A DNA stretch of 42,557 nucleotides from Arsenicicoccus bolidensis DSM 15745 (lineage in GTDB: Bacteria > Actinomycetota > Actinomycetes > Actinomycetales > Dermatophilaceae), in the NCBI RefSeq assembly GCF_000426385.1, contig NZ_AUFG01000032.1, forward strand, positions 1-42,557, in the 5' to 3' direction. Of this stretch, positions 22,596-30,677 are shown piece after piece. Position 1 is the stretch's first letter. Every line of letters starts with the position of its first letter. The position numbers were made by a program, and so were the translations under genes. The notes beneath the pieces are model-generated. The model was not told the origin of the DNA and did no database searches. It saw only the letters and a program-made list of their open reading frames with translations.

Positions 22596-23542
22596 CGCGC
22601 CCCCGTCCGCAGGCGGGGGTCGAGCACCAGGTAGAGCACGTCGACCAGCAGGTTGATCAGCAGGACCGCCACGACCAGCACCATGACGACGTCCTGGACC
22701 ACGACGAGGTCTCGGTTGCCGACGCTGTCCAGCAGCAGCGACCCGAGCCCAGGTATGACGAACACCCGCTCCACGACGACCGCCCCGATGAGCGTCGTCG
22801 CCAGCTGCAGGCCGAGGACGGTCATCACGGGGACCGACGCGTTGCGCAGGCCGTGCCGCACGAGCGCGGGCCCGGGACGCAGCCCCTTGGCGCGGGCCGT
22901 GCGCAGGTAGTCCTCGTGCAGCACGTCGAGGATGGCGGACCGCACGTAGCGCGCCAGCACCGCGGCCTGCACGATGCCCAGAGAGAGGGCGGGCAGGATC
23001 AGCTGCTTGACGAACATCGCGGGGTCCTGCGCGGGCGGCGTCCACCCGTTGGCGGGCAGCCAGCGCAGCTGCACGGAGACATAGCTGATGAGCAGCACGC
23101 CCACGAGGAACGCCGGCACGGCCACCCCCACCTGGGACAGCGCCGCCAGCACGACCCCGGCGGGTCGTCGGTGGTGCAGCGCGGTCAACGTGCCGAGCGG
23201 TATGGCCACCAGCACGGCCACCACCATCGCGGCGAGGACGAGCAGCAGGGACACCTGGAGGCGGTCGGCGACCTGCGGGGCGATGTCGGCGCGGGACACG
23301 TAGGACTGGCCCAGGTCGCCGGTCACGAGGCCCCGCAACCACTCGGCATACTGCACGACCAGCGGCCGGTCGAGCCCGAACTCGTGCCGAAGCGCGGTCA
23401 CGGCCTCCTCGGTCGCGTTGGTGCCGAGGGCCACCCGTGCGGGGTCACCCGGCAGCAGCACCATGAAGCCGAAGACGAGGACGCTGCTGACCAGCAGCGA
23501 CACCAGGAAGGTCCCGACGCGGCGCAGCAGTCCGAGGAGCAT
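22592..23542 (-). CDS. Peptide/nickel-type ABC transporter permease (DppB-like)
   Basis: A 316-residue inner-membrane permease. It begins MLLGLLRRVGTFLVSLLVSS, then FGFMVLLPGDPARVALG, LRHEFGLDRPLVVQYAEWL and GDLGQSYVSR, all typical of DppB/OppB. The EAA loop is YLRTARAKGLRPGPALVRHGLRN. ATG 23542 lacks a good Shine-Dalgarno and lies 23 bp after the binding-protein stop, so it may depend on coupling to that gene. Confidence 0.92.
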   Translation of the reverse strand: MLLGLLRRVGTFLVSLLVSSVLVFGFMVLLPGDPARVALGTNATEEAVTALRHEFGLDRPLVVQYAEWLRGLVTGDLGQSYVSRADIAPQVADRLQVSLLLVLAAMVVAVLVAIPLGTLTALHHRRPAGVVLAALSQVGVAVPAFLVGVLLISYVSVQLRWLPANGWTPPAQDPAMFVKQLILPALSLGIVQAAVLARYVRSAILDVLHEDYLRTARAKGLRPGPALVRHGLRNASVPVMTVLGLQLATTLIGAVVVERVFVIPGLGSLLLDSVGNRDLVVVQDVVMVLVVAVLLINLLVDVLYLVLDPRLRTGAR

Positions 23543-23565
23543 GGGCTGGGGGTCGGGGTCGGAGG

Positions 23566-25098
23566 TCAGGACCGCGACAGGTGCGCGAGGTCGAGGGTCT
23601 CGCCGACCGCGTTGGTCGGCAGGCCGGTGATGTCCTTGTCGGCGACGACGAGGTTGGGCATGAGGAAGAGCACGTCCGACGCGGCGTCCTCGGCGGTGAG
23701 GCGCGCGACCTTCTTCATGTGCTCGACCTGCTGGGCCTCGGTGCCGGCGTCGGCCGCGGCGAGCTCGGCCTGGACCGCCTTGTTGTCGTACTTCGTGTAG
23801 TAGTCCGGGTTGCCGAACATGCGCCCGATGTCGCGCGGCTCGACGTGGGCGACGATCGTCAGGTCGTAGTCCGCGCCCTTGAACACGTCGCTGAGCCAGG
23901 TCGGGAAGTCCACCTGGTCGATCGAGACCTTGAGCCCGGCCTGCTCGAGGTCGGACTTGACCACCTGGCCGCAGGTCGTGGCGTAGGGCGCGGCGGGCAG
24001 CCGCAGCCGCAGCGTCTTGCCGGCCGCGCCGGTGTCCTTGAGGGCCTGGGTCGCCTTGGCGCGGTCGAACGGCGCGACGCCCGTGAGGTCTTCGTACCAC
24101 GGGTCGGTCGGCGGGACCATGGCCCCGAGGAGCGTGCCGTGACCGGCCCAGCAGGTCTGCAGGAGGGACTTGTGGTCGATGGCCTGGCGGATGGCCTGAC
24201 GGACGGCCTTGTCCTTGAGCAGGGGGCGTGAGCTGTTCATCGTGAGCATGACCTCGCCGTTGGTCGTGCCCTCGATCACCTTGTACTTGTCGTTGGACGT
24301 GAACTGCTGCAGGGACTCCGGCGACTGGACCGTGCCGATGACGTCGATGGTCCCCGACAGCAGCGCGTTGCTCAGCGCCGCCGCGTCCTTGATGTAGCGC
24401 AGGGTCACCCGCTCGAAGTAGGGCTTGGCGCCGTGGTAGGAGTCGTTGCGGCGCAGCACGATCGAGTCGCCGCGCCGCCACTCGCCCAGGGTGTAGGGGC
24501 CGGTGCCGACAGGCTTGGTCGCGAGGTCCGCGACCCCGGTGCGGCTGAAGACCGCGCCGATGCGGGTGGTCATCGCGTAGAGCCAGGAGTTGCTGGGGCG
24601 GGCGAGCGTGACCTGCACCTTGGTCGGCGACACGGCCTTGGCCTCGCTCACGACGTCCATGGACTTCTTGACCGAGACGGCCCAGTCGGACTTGACCCGG
24701 TTGATCGAGAACACCACGTCGTCGGCGGTGAGCGGGGCGCCGTTGCTGAACTTCGCCCCCTCCACGAGGTCGAAGGTGTACGTCTTGCGGTCGGGGCTGA
24801 TGGTCCAGCTCTTGGCGAGCGCCGGCTGGACAGCGCCCTTCTCGTCGACCTTGACCAGGCCCTCGTAGACGTTGCCGAGCAGCGCCTGCGCGATGGCCGC
24901 CCCGTCCGACTTCGTGAAGTCCATGCTCGTGGGCTCGAGCACCAGACCGATGGCGACGTCCTTGCTGCCCGCGCCGGCCTGGCCGGAGGCGCTGCCGCTC
25001 GAGCCCGTCGTGGAGGAGCCGGCGTTGCACGCCGACAGGGCGAGGACGCTCGCGGTGGCGACGGCGACGATCGCGCGTCGGCGGAACAGCTGGGTCAT
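23566..25098 (-). CDS. Peptide/nickel-type ABC substrate-binding lipoprotein
   Basis: A 510-residue solute-binding protein (SBP_bac_5 family) and first gene of the operon. The lipoprotein signal is MTQLFRRRAIVAVATASVLA followed by LSAC, with lipidation predicted at C24. Downstream features are typical: LLGNVYEGLVKVDEKGAVQPALA, SPDRKTYTFDLVEGAKFSNG, PLTADDVVFSINR, VGTGPYTLGEWRRGD and AVRQAIRQAIDHKSL. Ligand class (peptide, metal chelate or other) cannot be told from sequence. ATG 25098 has GGAGA 7 nt upstream. The 95-bp gap to serA contains two TCAGAC direct repeats. Confidence 0.92.
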   Translation of the reverse strand: MTQLFRRRAIVAVATASVLALSACNAGSSTTGSSGSASGQAGAGSKDVAIGLVLEPTSMDFTKSDGAAIAQALLGNVYEGLVKVDEKGAVQPALAKSWTISPDRKTYTFDLVEGAKFSNGAPLTADDVVFSINRVKSDWAVSVKKSMDVVSEAKAVSPTKVQVTLARPSNSWLYAMTTRIGAVFSRTGVADLATKPVGTGPYTLGEWRRGDSIVLRRNDSYHGAKPYFERVTLRYIKDAAALSNALLSGTIDVIGTVQSPESLQQFTSNDKYKVIEGTTNGEVMLTMNSSRPLLKDKAVRQAIRQAIDHKSLLQTCWAGHGTLLGAMVPPTDPWYEDLTGVAPFDRAKATQALKDTGAAGKTLRLRLPAAPYATTCGQVVKSDLEQAGLKVSIDQVDFPTWLSDVFKGADYDLTIVAHVEPRDIGRMFGNPDYYTKYDNKAVQAELAAADAGTEAQQVEHMKKVARLTAEDAASDVLFLMPNLVVADKDITGLPTNAVGETLDLAHLSRS

Positions 25099-25193
25099 GC
25101 ACGTCTCCTGCTCACGGTGGTGCTGCCGGCCCGCCTGCGTCGGTGCCGCGGGTGCGCCAAGTCTGACACGGCGCGCCGCGACGTCTGACGAGG

Positions 25194-26390
25194 TCAGTCG
25201 ACGACGCGCAGCCGGATGGTCTCCGGCAGGTCGTGCAGCTCGGCGAGGGCGCCCTCGTTGAGGGGCGAGTCCACGTCGGTGACGACATAGCCCACGTGGC
25301 CCTGCGTGCCGAGGAGCTGGCCGCCGATGTTGACGCCGTGCGAGGCCAGGATCTGGTTGACCTTGGCCAGGACGCCGGGGGTGTTGGTGTGGAAGTGCGT
25401 GAGGCGGTGGTCCCCGGGGACGTGCTGCAGGGTGAGCGCCGGCAGGTTGACCGACAGGGTGGTCGTGCCGTAGGCCACGAAGTCCCGCAGCTTGCCCGCC
25501 ACGAACCGTCCGATGTCCTCCTGCGCCTCCTCGGTGGACCCGCCGACGTGGGGCGTGAGCACCGTGTTGGGCAGGCCCTGCAGGGGCGAGCTGAACGGAT
25601 CGCCGGACTTCTTGGGCTCGACGGGGAAGACGTCGACGGAGGCGCCGGCGATGTGCCCCGACTGCAGGCTGTCCCGCAGCGCCTCGTAGTCGACGAGGAA
25701 GCCGCGCGAGAGGTTGAGGAAGAGCGACCGGGGGCGCATGCGCTCGAACTGCTCGCGGCCGAAGAACCCCGCGTTGCCGTCGCGCCCGTCGACGTGCAGG
25801 GTCACGGCCTCCGCGATGTCGAGCAGCTCCTCCAGGCTGCTGCAGCGGCGGGCGTTGCCCAGCGCGAGGCGGTCCTGGATGTCGTAGAAGTAGACCTCCA
25901 TGCCGAGCATCTCGGCGACCACGGACAGCTGCGAGCCGATGTTGCCGTAGCCGACGATGCCGAGGCGACGCCCGCGGATCTCGTGCGAGCCCTTGGCGTC
26001 CTTGCGCCACACGCCCTCGTGCAGCGCCTTGTCCTTCTCGGTCAGCCGGCGCGCCATGACGATGATCTCGGCGAGGGCCAGCTCGACCACCGACCGGGTG
26101 TTGGAGTACGGCGCGTTGAAGGCCGGGATGCCGCGCTCGGCGGCCGGGGCCAGCGCGATCTGGTTGGTGCCGATGCAGAAGGCGCCGATGGCCAGCAGGT
26201 CGTCCGCGGCCTCGACGACCGCGGGGGTGACCTCGGTCTTGGACCGTATGCCGAGCAGCTGCACGCCGCGCAGCGCCTCGACGAGCTCGGCCTCGTCCAG
26301 GGCTCCGGGACGGTGGTCGACCTCGATGCCCGCCTCGGTCAGGATGGTCGTGGCGAGGGGGTGGACGTTCTCGAGCAGCAGGGCCTTCAT
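25194..26390 (-). CDS. serA: D-3-phosphoglycerate dehydrogenase
   Basis: A 398-residue cytosolic enzyme that oxidises 3-phosphoglycerate to 3-phosphohydroxypyruvate, the first step of serine synthesis. It has the NAD-binding motif LGIVGYGNIGSQLSVVAEML, catalytic Arg and Glu within NLSRGFLVD and DVFPVEP, and His in LTPHVGGSTEEAQ. A C-terminal ACT domain (FHTNTPGVLAKVNQILASHG) indicates feedback control by serine. The length matches the short E. coli-like form, not the form of about 530 residues with an ASB domain found in many Actinobacteria. The likely ATG is 26390, preceded by CACGAT after 6 nt, so a leaderless start is possible. Confidence 0.95.
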   Translation of the reverse strand: MKALLLENVHPLATTILTEAGIEVDHRPGALDEAELVEALRGVQLLGIRSKTEVTPAVVEAADDLLAIGAFCIGTNQIALAPAAERGIPAFNAPYSNTRSVVELALAEIIVMARRLTEKDKALHEGVWRKDAKGSHEIRGRRLGIVGYGNIGSQLSVVAEMLGMEVYFYDIQDRLALGNARRCSSLEELLDIAEAVTLHVDGRDGNAGFFGREQFERMRPRSLFLNLSRGFLVDYEALRDSLQSGHIAGASVDVFPVEPKKSGDPFSSPLQGLPNTVLTPHVGGSTEEAQEDIGRFVAGKLRDFVAYGTTTLSVNLPALTLQHVPGDHRLTHFHTNTPGVLAKVNQILASHGVNIGGQLLGTQGHVGYVVTDVDSPLNEGALAELHDLPETIRLRVVD

Positions 26391-26514
26391 GGCGTCATCG
26401 TGTCAGTGCCGACGCCCGGGGTGCGGAAGGCGTCCGGCATACGACTGTCCACGACGCCTCAGGACACGCGCGAGAGCCGGCCCGCGCGCGGTGAGCTCGA
26501 CGGATCGGCTGGCA

Positions 26515-26545
26515 CACCGCTGAGCCCGCTTCGGGCTCAGCGGTG
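26515..26545 (-). terminator. Perfect 14-bp hairpin ending the GNAT gene
   Basis: CACCGCTGAGCCCG (26515-26528) pairs perfectly with CGGGCTCAGCGGTG (26532-26545) around a 3-nt loop. The stem includes the last codons and the stop of the acetyltransferase gene. No U-tract follows, as often seen for actinobacterial I-shaped terminators. It insulates serA downstream. Confidence 0.75.
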
Positions 26546-27673
26546 CTCGCCCGCGTCGACGTCGCGGTGCCAGGAGCAGGTGCGATAGGCGGTCTCCCAG
26601 CCCAGTGAGCGATAGAGCGCGTCCGCGCCGGTGGGCGAGTCGTCGTCGACCTCGAGCCCGACCCGGTTGCGGCCCTGCAGCGCCGCGTCGCCGATCACCG
26701 TGCGCAGCAACGCCTTGGCCACGCCGCGGCCGCGAGCCCGGCGGTGCACGCCGATGTAGTCGACGTAGCTGCCCTGCACGCCGTCCCGGTCCGGGGCGAC
26801 CACCGTGCCGACGAGGGCGCCGCCTGGCAGCCAGCCTGCCCCGCCCTCCCTGTCGTCGCGCACCTCGGCCAGCCACCACGAGTCCCAGCGGTGACCGGGG
26901 TCCTCCTGCAGGCGCTGCACGAACTCGGGGAAGCTCTCGCGATAGCTGTTGAAGTGGTCCGCGAAGGACTCCTCCAGCATCTCGTGGATGATCTGGATGT
27001 CCTCGGCGACGGGAAGTCCGTTGGTGTGCAGCCGGACTCGCCTCACCCTGACCCCGTCCCGGGGGACGGGGAGGGTGGCCGGGTGGTCGGCCTCGGGGTC
27101 GACCGGCCGGGTCATCTGCAGCCAGGTGCGCGTATGCCGGAAGCCGGCGCCTCGCAGCCACCCCGCCTGGCGCTCGTCACCGGCATACGAGCCCATGTCG
27201 ATCTGGGTGGAGCCCAGGCGTCGCAGGTGGGCGATCGCGCGGGCCGCCTCCTCGACGCGGTCGAGCAGGGCGCGGGCCACCGCACCCTCGATGTCCTTGG
27301 CGTCCTGGGGCTCGACGCCCTCGTTGCCCTCGGCGCCCGCGCCGAATTGCTCGTCCAGGCCCGGCTCGACCGTGACGTGCGCGAGGACGCGACCGGCGGC
27401 TCGGTCGTGGGCCGCTGCCCAGCCTCGGACCACGCCTGCTGGGTCGACGGCCACCGCCTGCCGCCGCGTCCAGGAGGCGACGCCGGTGATCTCGTGCAGC
27501 ACGGTGCGGACGTCCGCCGTCGCGCCGGGGACCGCCCGGTCCGTGACGGCGGCGCGCAGCCAGGCGAGCCGTTGGACGTCGCGCTCGTCGGGGACCCGCA
27601 GCGTCCAGCCGGGAGGCAGTCCCTCGACGGGCAGGGTGGCGGGGCGGAGGGACGGCGGTGTCGTCTCGGGCAT
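26537..27673 (-). CDS. Tandem-GNAT N-acetyltransferase
   Basis: A protein of about 378 residues with two GNAT-like halves. The C-terminal half is complete: YVDYIGVHRRARGRGVAKAL holds the acetyl-CoA-binding motif (R-x-x-G-x-G/A) and GLEVDDDSPTGADALYRSLG plus WETAYR is the standard GNAT ending. The N-terminal half (DERDVQRLAWLRAAV, then HVTVEP) is more diverged. The acceptor is unknown. It resembles MshD in having two GNAT domains, but I do not see enough to call mycothiol synthase. Start choices are ATG 27673 or GTG 27694; GGGAGG stands too close to the first to decide. Confidence 0.8.
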   Translation of the reverse strand: MPETTPPSLRPATLPVEGLPPGWTLRVPDERDVQRLAWLRAAVTDRAVPGATADVRTVLHEITGVASWTRRQAVAVDPAGVVRGWAAAHDRAAGRVLAHVTVEPGLDEQFGAGAEGNEGVEPQDAKDIEGAVARALLDRVEEAARAIAHLRRLGSTQIDMGSYAGDERQAGWLRGAGFRHTRTWLQMTRPVDPEADHPATLPVPRDGVRVRRVRLHTNGLPVAEDIQIIHEMLEESFADHFNSYRESFPEFVQRLQEDPGHRWDSWWLAEVRDDREGGAGWLPGGALVGTVVAPDRDGVQGSYVDYIGVHRRARGRGVAKALLRTVIGDAALQGRNRVGLEVDDDSPTGADALYRSLGWETAYRTCSWHRDVDAGEHR

Positions 27674-27711
27674 GCCTCCCATCATCCCAGCCACGCCACC
27701 TGGCCGCCCAT

Positions 27712-27765
27712 CACGGCGTGGGCGCCCGCCCCCCGGGATCCGGGAGACGGGCGCCCACGTCCGTG
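27712..27765 (-). terminator. Strong hairpin downstream of the subtilase gene
   Basis: CGTGGGCGCCCG (27717-27728) pairs perfectly with CGGGCGCCCACG (27748-27759). Five further pairs (CACGG/CCGTG) follow past one bulged base. It lies 26-79 nt after the subtilase stop and before the acetyltransferase start. No U-tract. Confidence 0.72.
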
Positions 27766-27786
27766 CAGCTCAGTCGTGCAGCTCAG
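27762..27786. repeat. Two 12-bp direct repeats after the subtilase stop
   Basis: CGTGCAGCTCAG occurs at 27762-27773 and again at 27775-27786, separated by one base. It looks like a recent slip-duplication in the 3' untranslated region. The first copy partly overlaps the terminator stem. Confidence 0.7.
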
Positions 27787-27790
27787 CGGG

Positions 27791-29464
27791 TCAGTGCTTC
27801 TTGGTGACCGCCTTCAGGGCGTCCACGATGCCGTCGCCGTAGAAGCTGTTGAACTCGGTGGTGCCCGTGCAGGTCGCCGTGTAGGCGGCGGAGACGCCGG
27901 GGTAGACCATGGTGGCCGGGTTCGGGCAGGCGTGGTCGGTGGCGGTGCGCATCAGGATCTTCTCGGTCTGGTTGGGGGTCAGCGCCTTGCCGCCCTGGCG
28001 CGGGTCACGGTGTCCCCAACGGTCGACGATGAGCGCGGCGACGCCGGTGGCGTGCGGCGCGGCCATCGAGGTGCCCTGCAGGTAGGTGTAGTAGCCGTCG
28101 CCCTGCTTGATGACGAAGTCGTTGGTGGGCTCGCCCGTCACCGGGTCGATGTCGCCCTCGGCGATGCCGACGGCCTTGGGCATGGCGGCGAGGATGACGT
28201 TGCCGGGCTTGCGGTACTGAGGTGTGCCGTAGTAGTCGCGGATGTCGCCGCCGGGAGCCGCGACGTCCACGGACGTGAGGCCATAGCTGGAGTAGTAGGC
28301 CTTGCGCGTGGTCGGCCCCACGGACGTGACGGTGAGGACGTGGTCACCCTCGGTCGGCAGGTCGAGGCAGGAGTTGTCGATCTGGCGCGTCTTGGCCGCG
28401 CCCTCCGGGTAGTCCGGGGAGGAGTCGTCCACCGTGGGGTTGTCCAGGTCGGTGGCGGAGTTGCCGGCGGCGGCGATCAGCGTGACGCCCTTGCCGCGGG
28501 CGTAGCGCAGGGCTCGGTTGGTGGCCTCGATCGTCAGACGCTGCTGGGCCTGCTCCTCGGCGGAGTCGGCCGGGTTGTTGGCGCAGTTGAACGCCCACGG
28601 GTCGATGTAGTAGCTCATGTTCACCACGTCGATGCCGTTGTTGCCGGCGTAGGTCAGCGCCTTGACCGTCGGCTCGAGGAAGAAGTAGCCCGAGTCCTGC
28701 CCGGCCCGCAGGTTGACGATGCTGGCCTCGGGAGCGACGCCGGCGATGCCCTGGCCGTTGACCGGGGAGGCGATCGTGCTGGCGACGTGGGTGCCGTGGC
28801 CGCCCTCGTCGACGGTGGCCGGGTCGTCGCAGGAGCCGTCAGGGTCGGTCGAGCAGGCGCCGTCGATGTCGGGCATGTCGCGGGTGAAGTTGCGCGACAG
28901 GGCGAAGTCGAAGTTGGGGCGGATGTCCGGGTGGGACGCGTCGACGCCGGTGTCGATCACGCCGACGCGGACGCCGCGACCGGTGGCGATGCGGTGCGCC
29001 TCCGCGGTGTGGATCATCCGCATGTCCCACTGCAGGGGAGCGAGCGGCTCGCCGTTGGTGTTGACGTTGGGTGCCGGGGCCTTCTTGCCGCGACCCTGGG
29101 CGCGCTCGGCGCGCAGCCGCTCGATGTCCGACGTGGAGGCCTTGGCCGGCTTGCGGCTGAAGCCGACGACGCGGTCGGCGGCCGCGGTGTCCACCGCTGC
29201 GGAGTCGCGCACGTCGGCGGTGAAACGGGTCTTGGTGGTGGTGACGGAGTAGAGGCCGATGGCCGAGTCGACGGAGGTCACGGTGCCTCCGGCGCGGGTG
29301 ATGGCGGCGCGGACGGCACCGTCCTGAGTGCCGTTCTCGGCGAGCACCAGGACCGAGCGAGCGGGTCCGTCCTGGTCGGCGGAGGCGGGGGTGGCTGCGG
29401 CGAGTCCGGCCAGGACCGTCGAGGCACCGAGAGCGGCGGCCAGGACACGACGTTGTGTGGTCAC
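27791..29464 (-). CDS. Secreted subtilisin-like serine protease (S8)
   Basis: A 557-residue secreted protease. A signal peptide (MTTQRRVLAAALGASTVLAG, then LAAATPASA, cleavage near 29) precedes an I9-like propeptide (about 30-125). The S8 catalytic residues are present: D171 (VGVIDTGVDASHPD), H223 (GGHGTHVAST), the oxyanion Asn in IAAAGNSATD, and Ser near 466 (QGTSMAAPHATG). Cys pairs in inserted loops (ACSTDPDGSC; HACPNP with TATC) suggest disulfides. GTG 29464 has AGGAG 7 nt upstream. It is likely an extracellular protease for nutrient use. Confidence 0.95.
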   Translation of the reverse strand: MTTQRRVLAAALGASTVLAGLAAATPASADQDGPARSVLVLAENGTQDGAVRAAITRAGGTVTSVDSAIGLYSVTTTKTRFTADVRDSAAVDTAAADRVVGFSRKPAKASTSDIERLRAERAQGRGKKAPAPNVNTNGEPLAPLQWDMRMIHTAEAHRIATGRGVRVGVIDTGVDASHPDIRPNFDFALSRNFTRDMPDIDGACSTDPDGSCDDPATVDEGGHGTHVASTIASPVNGQGIAGVAPEASIVNLRAGQDSGYFFLEPTVKALTYAGNNGIDVVNMSYYIDPWAFNCANNPADSAEEQAQQRLTIEATNRALRYARGKGVTLIAAAGNSATDLDNPTVDDSSPDYPEGAAKTRQIDNSCLDLPTEGDHVLTVTSVGPTTRKAYYSSYGLTSVDVAAPGGDIRDYYGTPQYRKPGNVILAAMPKAVGIAEGDIDPVTGEPTNDFVIKQGDGYYTYLQGTSMAAPHATGVAALIVDRWGHRDPRQGGKALTPNQTEKILMRTATDHACPNPATMVYPGVSAAYTATCTGTTEFNSFYGDGIVDALKAVTKKH

Positions 29465-29502
29465 GATGGGCTCCTGCGGGGATGGGGGTGGGGACCGCCC
29501 GA

Positions 29503-30528
29503 TTAGGGGGGATTGTCCGATCCTGCCCCTGCACCCTGGCTGGGGGTAGCGCCAGACGGGTGTACTTGTCCCGTGGGGGATTTCGCCTCTGGCCGCTGAC
29601 CCGCGGCGAGGGCAGCACGCGACCGTGACTCGTTGGCGACGGCCGGGTCCGACATCAGCCACCGGGTGGTGGCGGTGGCGGCGCGCCCCAGCGGACGGCC
29701 CACGGCCCGGTCGAGCCCCGCCGTCATCTGGTCCGGGAGGACGGAGAGCCCGAGCATCCGTCGCGACCACGGCGGCAGCGTCGAGATCGCCCCCGCGGCG
29801 AGGGTCCAGTAGCCCAGCCGGGCCACGCGGTCGATCGGCGGCGTCAGCAGCAGGAAGCGCGCCGCCTCGGTCGCGGCCGGGGTCGTCACCAGCTCCGCAC
29901 GGTAGGACTCGATGGTCTGCATCAGCTCGTCATACGTCTGGGGCAGGGCCGCCAGGTCGACGCCGAGCCGCGAGGAGACCTGCGCCGTCTGGGCGACGTA
30001 CTCGTCGAGCTGCTCCCGCGTGAGCGGCCGGGCGCCGAACGCCTGGTGCGTGGCGAGGAAGCTCTCGGCCTCCGCGGCGTGCACCCACCGCAGCAGGTGG
30101 GGGTCGTTCGCGGCATACGGCCGGCCGTCGGGGGCCGTCCCGACGACGCGTCCGTGCAGGTGGCGGATCGCCCCGATGGTGGCCTCGGCGTGCCGGACCG
30201 TGCCATAGGTCGTGATGGCGATGTAGTGACTGGTCCGCTGCAGCCGACCCCACGGGTCGCCCTTGTAGCCGCTGTGCTCGGCCACCCCGGCCATGGCCGA
30301 GGGGTGGAGGGACTGCAGCAGCAGGGCGCGCAGCCCGCCGCTGAACATGCTGGTGTCGGCGTGGACCTGCCAGATCGCGTCGTCGGGTCCGAACCACCGC
30401 TCCCCCACCTCCCCCCAGATCTGGTCGGCCCGACGGTCCGCGTCCGTGCCGGCGATCCGCTCGCGCAGCCCCAGCGCCGCGCGGGTCCGCAGCCGTGCCC
30501 CATGGTCATGCTCCCACCCCTGTCGCAT
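29503..30528 (-). CDS. MpaB/DUF2236 oxygenase-family protein
   Basis: A protein of about 341 residues of the DUF2236/MpaB family, heme-b oxygenases related to latex-clearing protein. Conserved blocks are ADTSMFSGGLRALLLQSLHP, SAMAGVAEHSGYKGDPWGRL, TSHYIAITTYG and HLLRWVHAAEAESFLATHQA. The histidines in these blocks are candidate heme ligands. The C-terminal 40 residues are low-complexity. ATG 30528 is chosen over an in-frame GTG at 30570, but ribosome-binding signals are weak for both. The physiological substrate is unknown. It is encoded 38 bp upstream of the subtilase start on the same strand. Confidence 0.85.
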   Translation of the reverse strand: MRQGWEHDHGARLRTRAALGLRERIAGTDADRRADQIWGEVGERWFGPDDAIWQVHADTSMFSGGLRALLLQSLHPSAMAGVAEHSGYKGDPWGRLQRTSHYIAITTYGTVRHAEATIGAIRHLHGRVVGTAPDGRPYAANDPHLLRWVHAAEAESFLATHQAFGARPLTREQLDEYVAQTAQVSSRLGVDLAALPQTYDELMQTIESYRAELVTTPAATEAARFLLLTPPIDRVARLGYWTLAAGAISTLPPWSRRMLGLSVLPDQMTAGLDRAVGRPLGRAATATTRWLMSDPAVANESRSRAALAAGQRPEAKSPTGQVHPSGATPSQGAGAGSDNPP

Positions 30529-30570
30529 GCCCCCAGCGTCGCAGGCCGACGGCGCCCTGACGAGCCCCAC

Positions 30571-30677
30571 CGCCCCGGCTCGAATGAATCGATCGGGTGA
30601 CGAACCCGTCGAAGGTTCCTCACCGGTGCTTCAATGACGCAGGTCCCGATCCGACCCCCACCAGCGAGGGAGTGGCG
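30571..30677. promoter_or_regulatory. Divergent region upstream of the sugar-type ABC cassette
   Basis: This 107-bp gap between the MpaB gene and the ABC cassette contains a perfect inverted repeat GAACC-N7-GGTTC (30602-30606, 30614-30618), a possible site for a LacI-type or similar repressor. GAGGGAG before ATG 30678 is a good ribosome binding site. I cannot assign -35/-10 boxes with confidence. Confidence 0.35.

Noticed and set aside
26537-27673. Mycothiol synthase MshD
   Set aside because: Two GNAT halves are present, but I do not see the typical MshD sequence blocks, so a general acetyltransferase call is safer.
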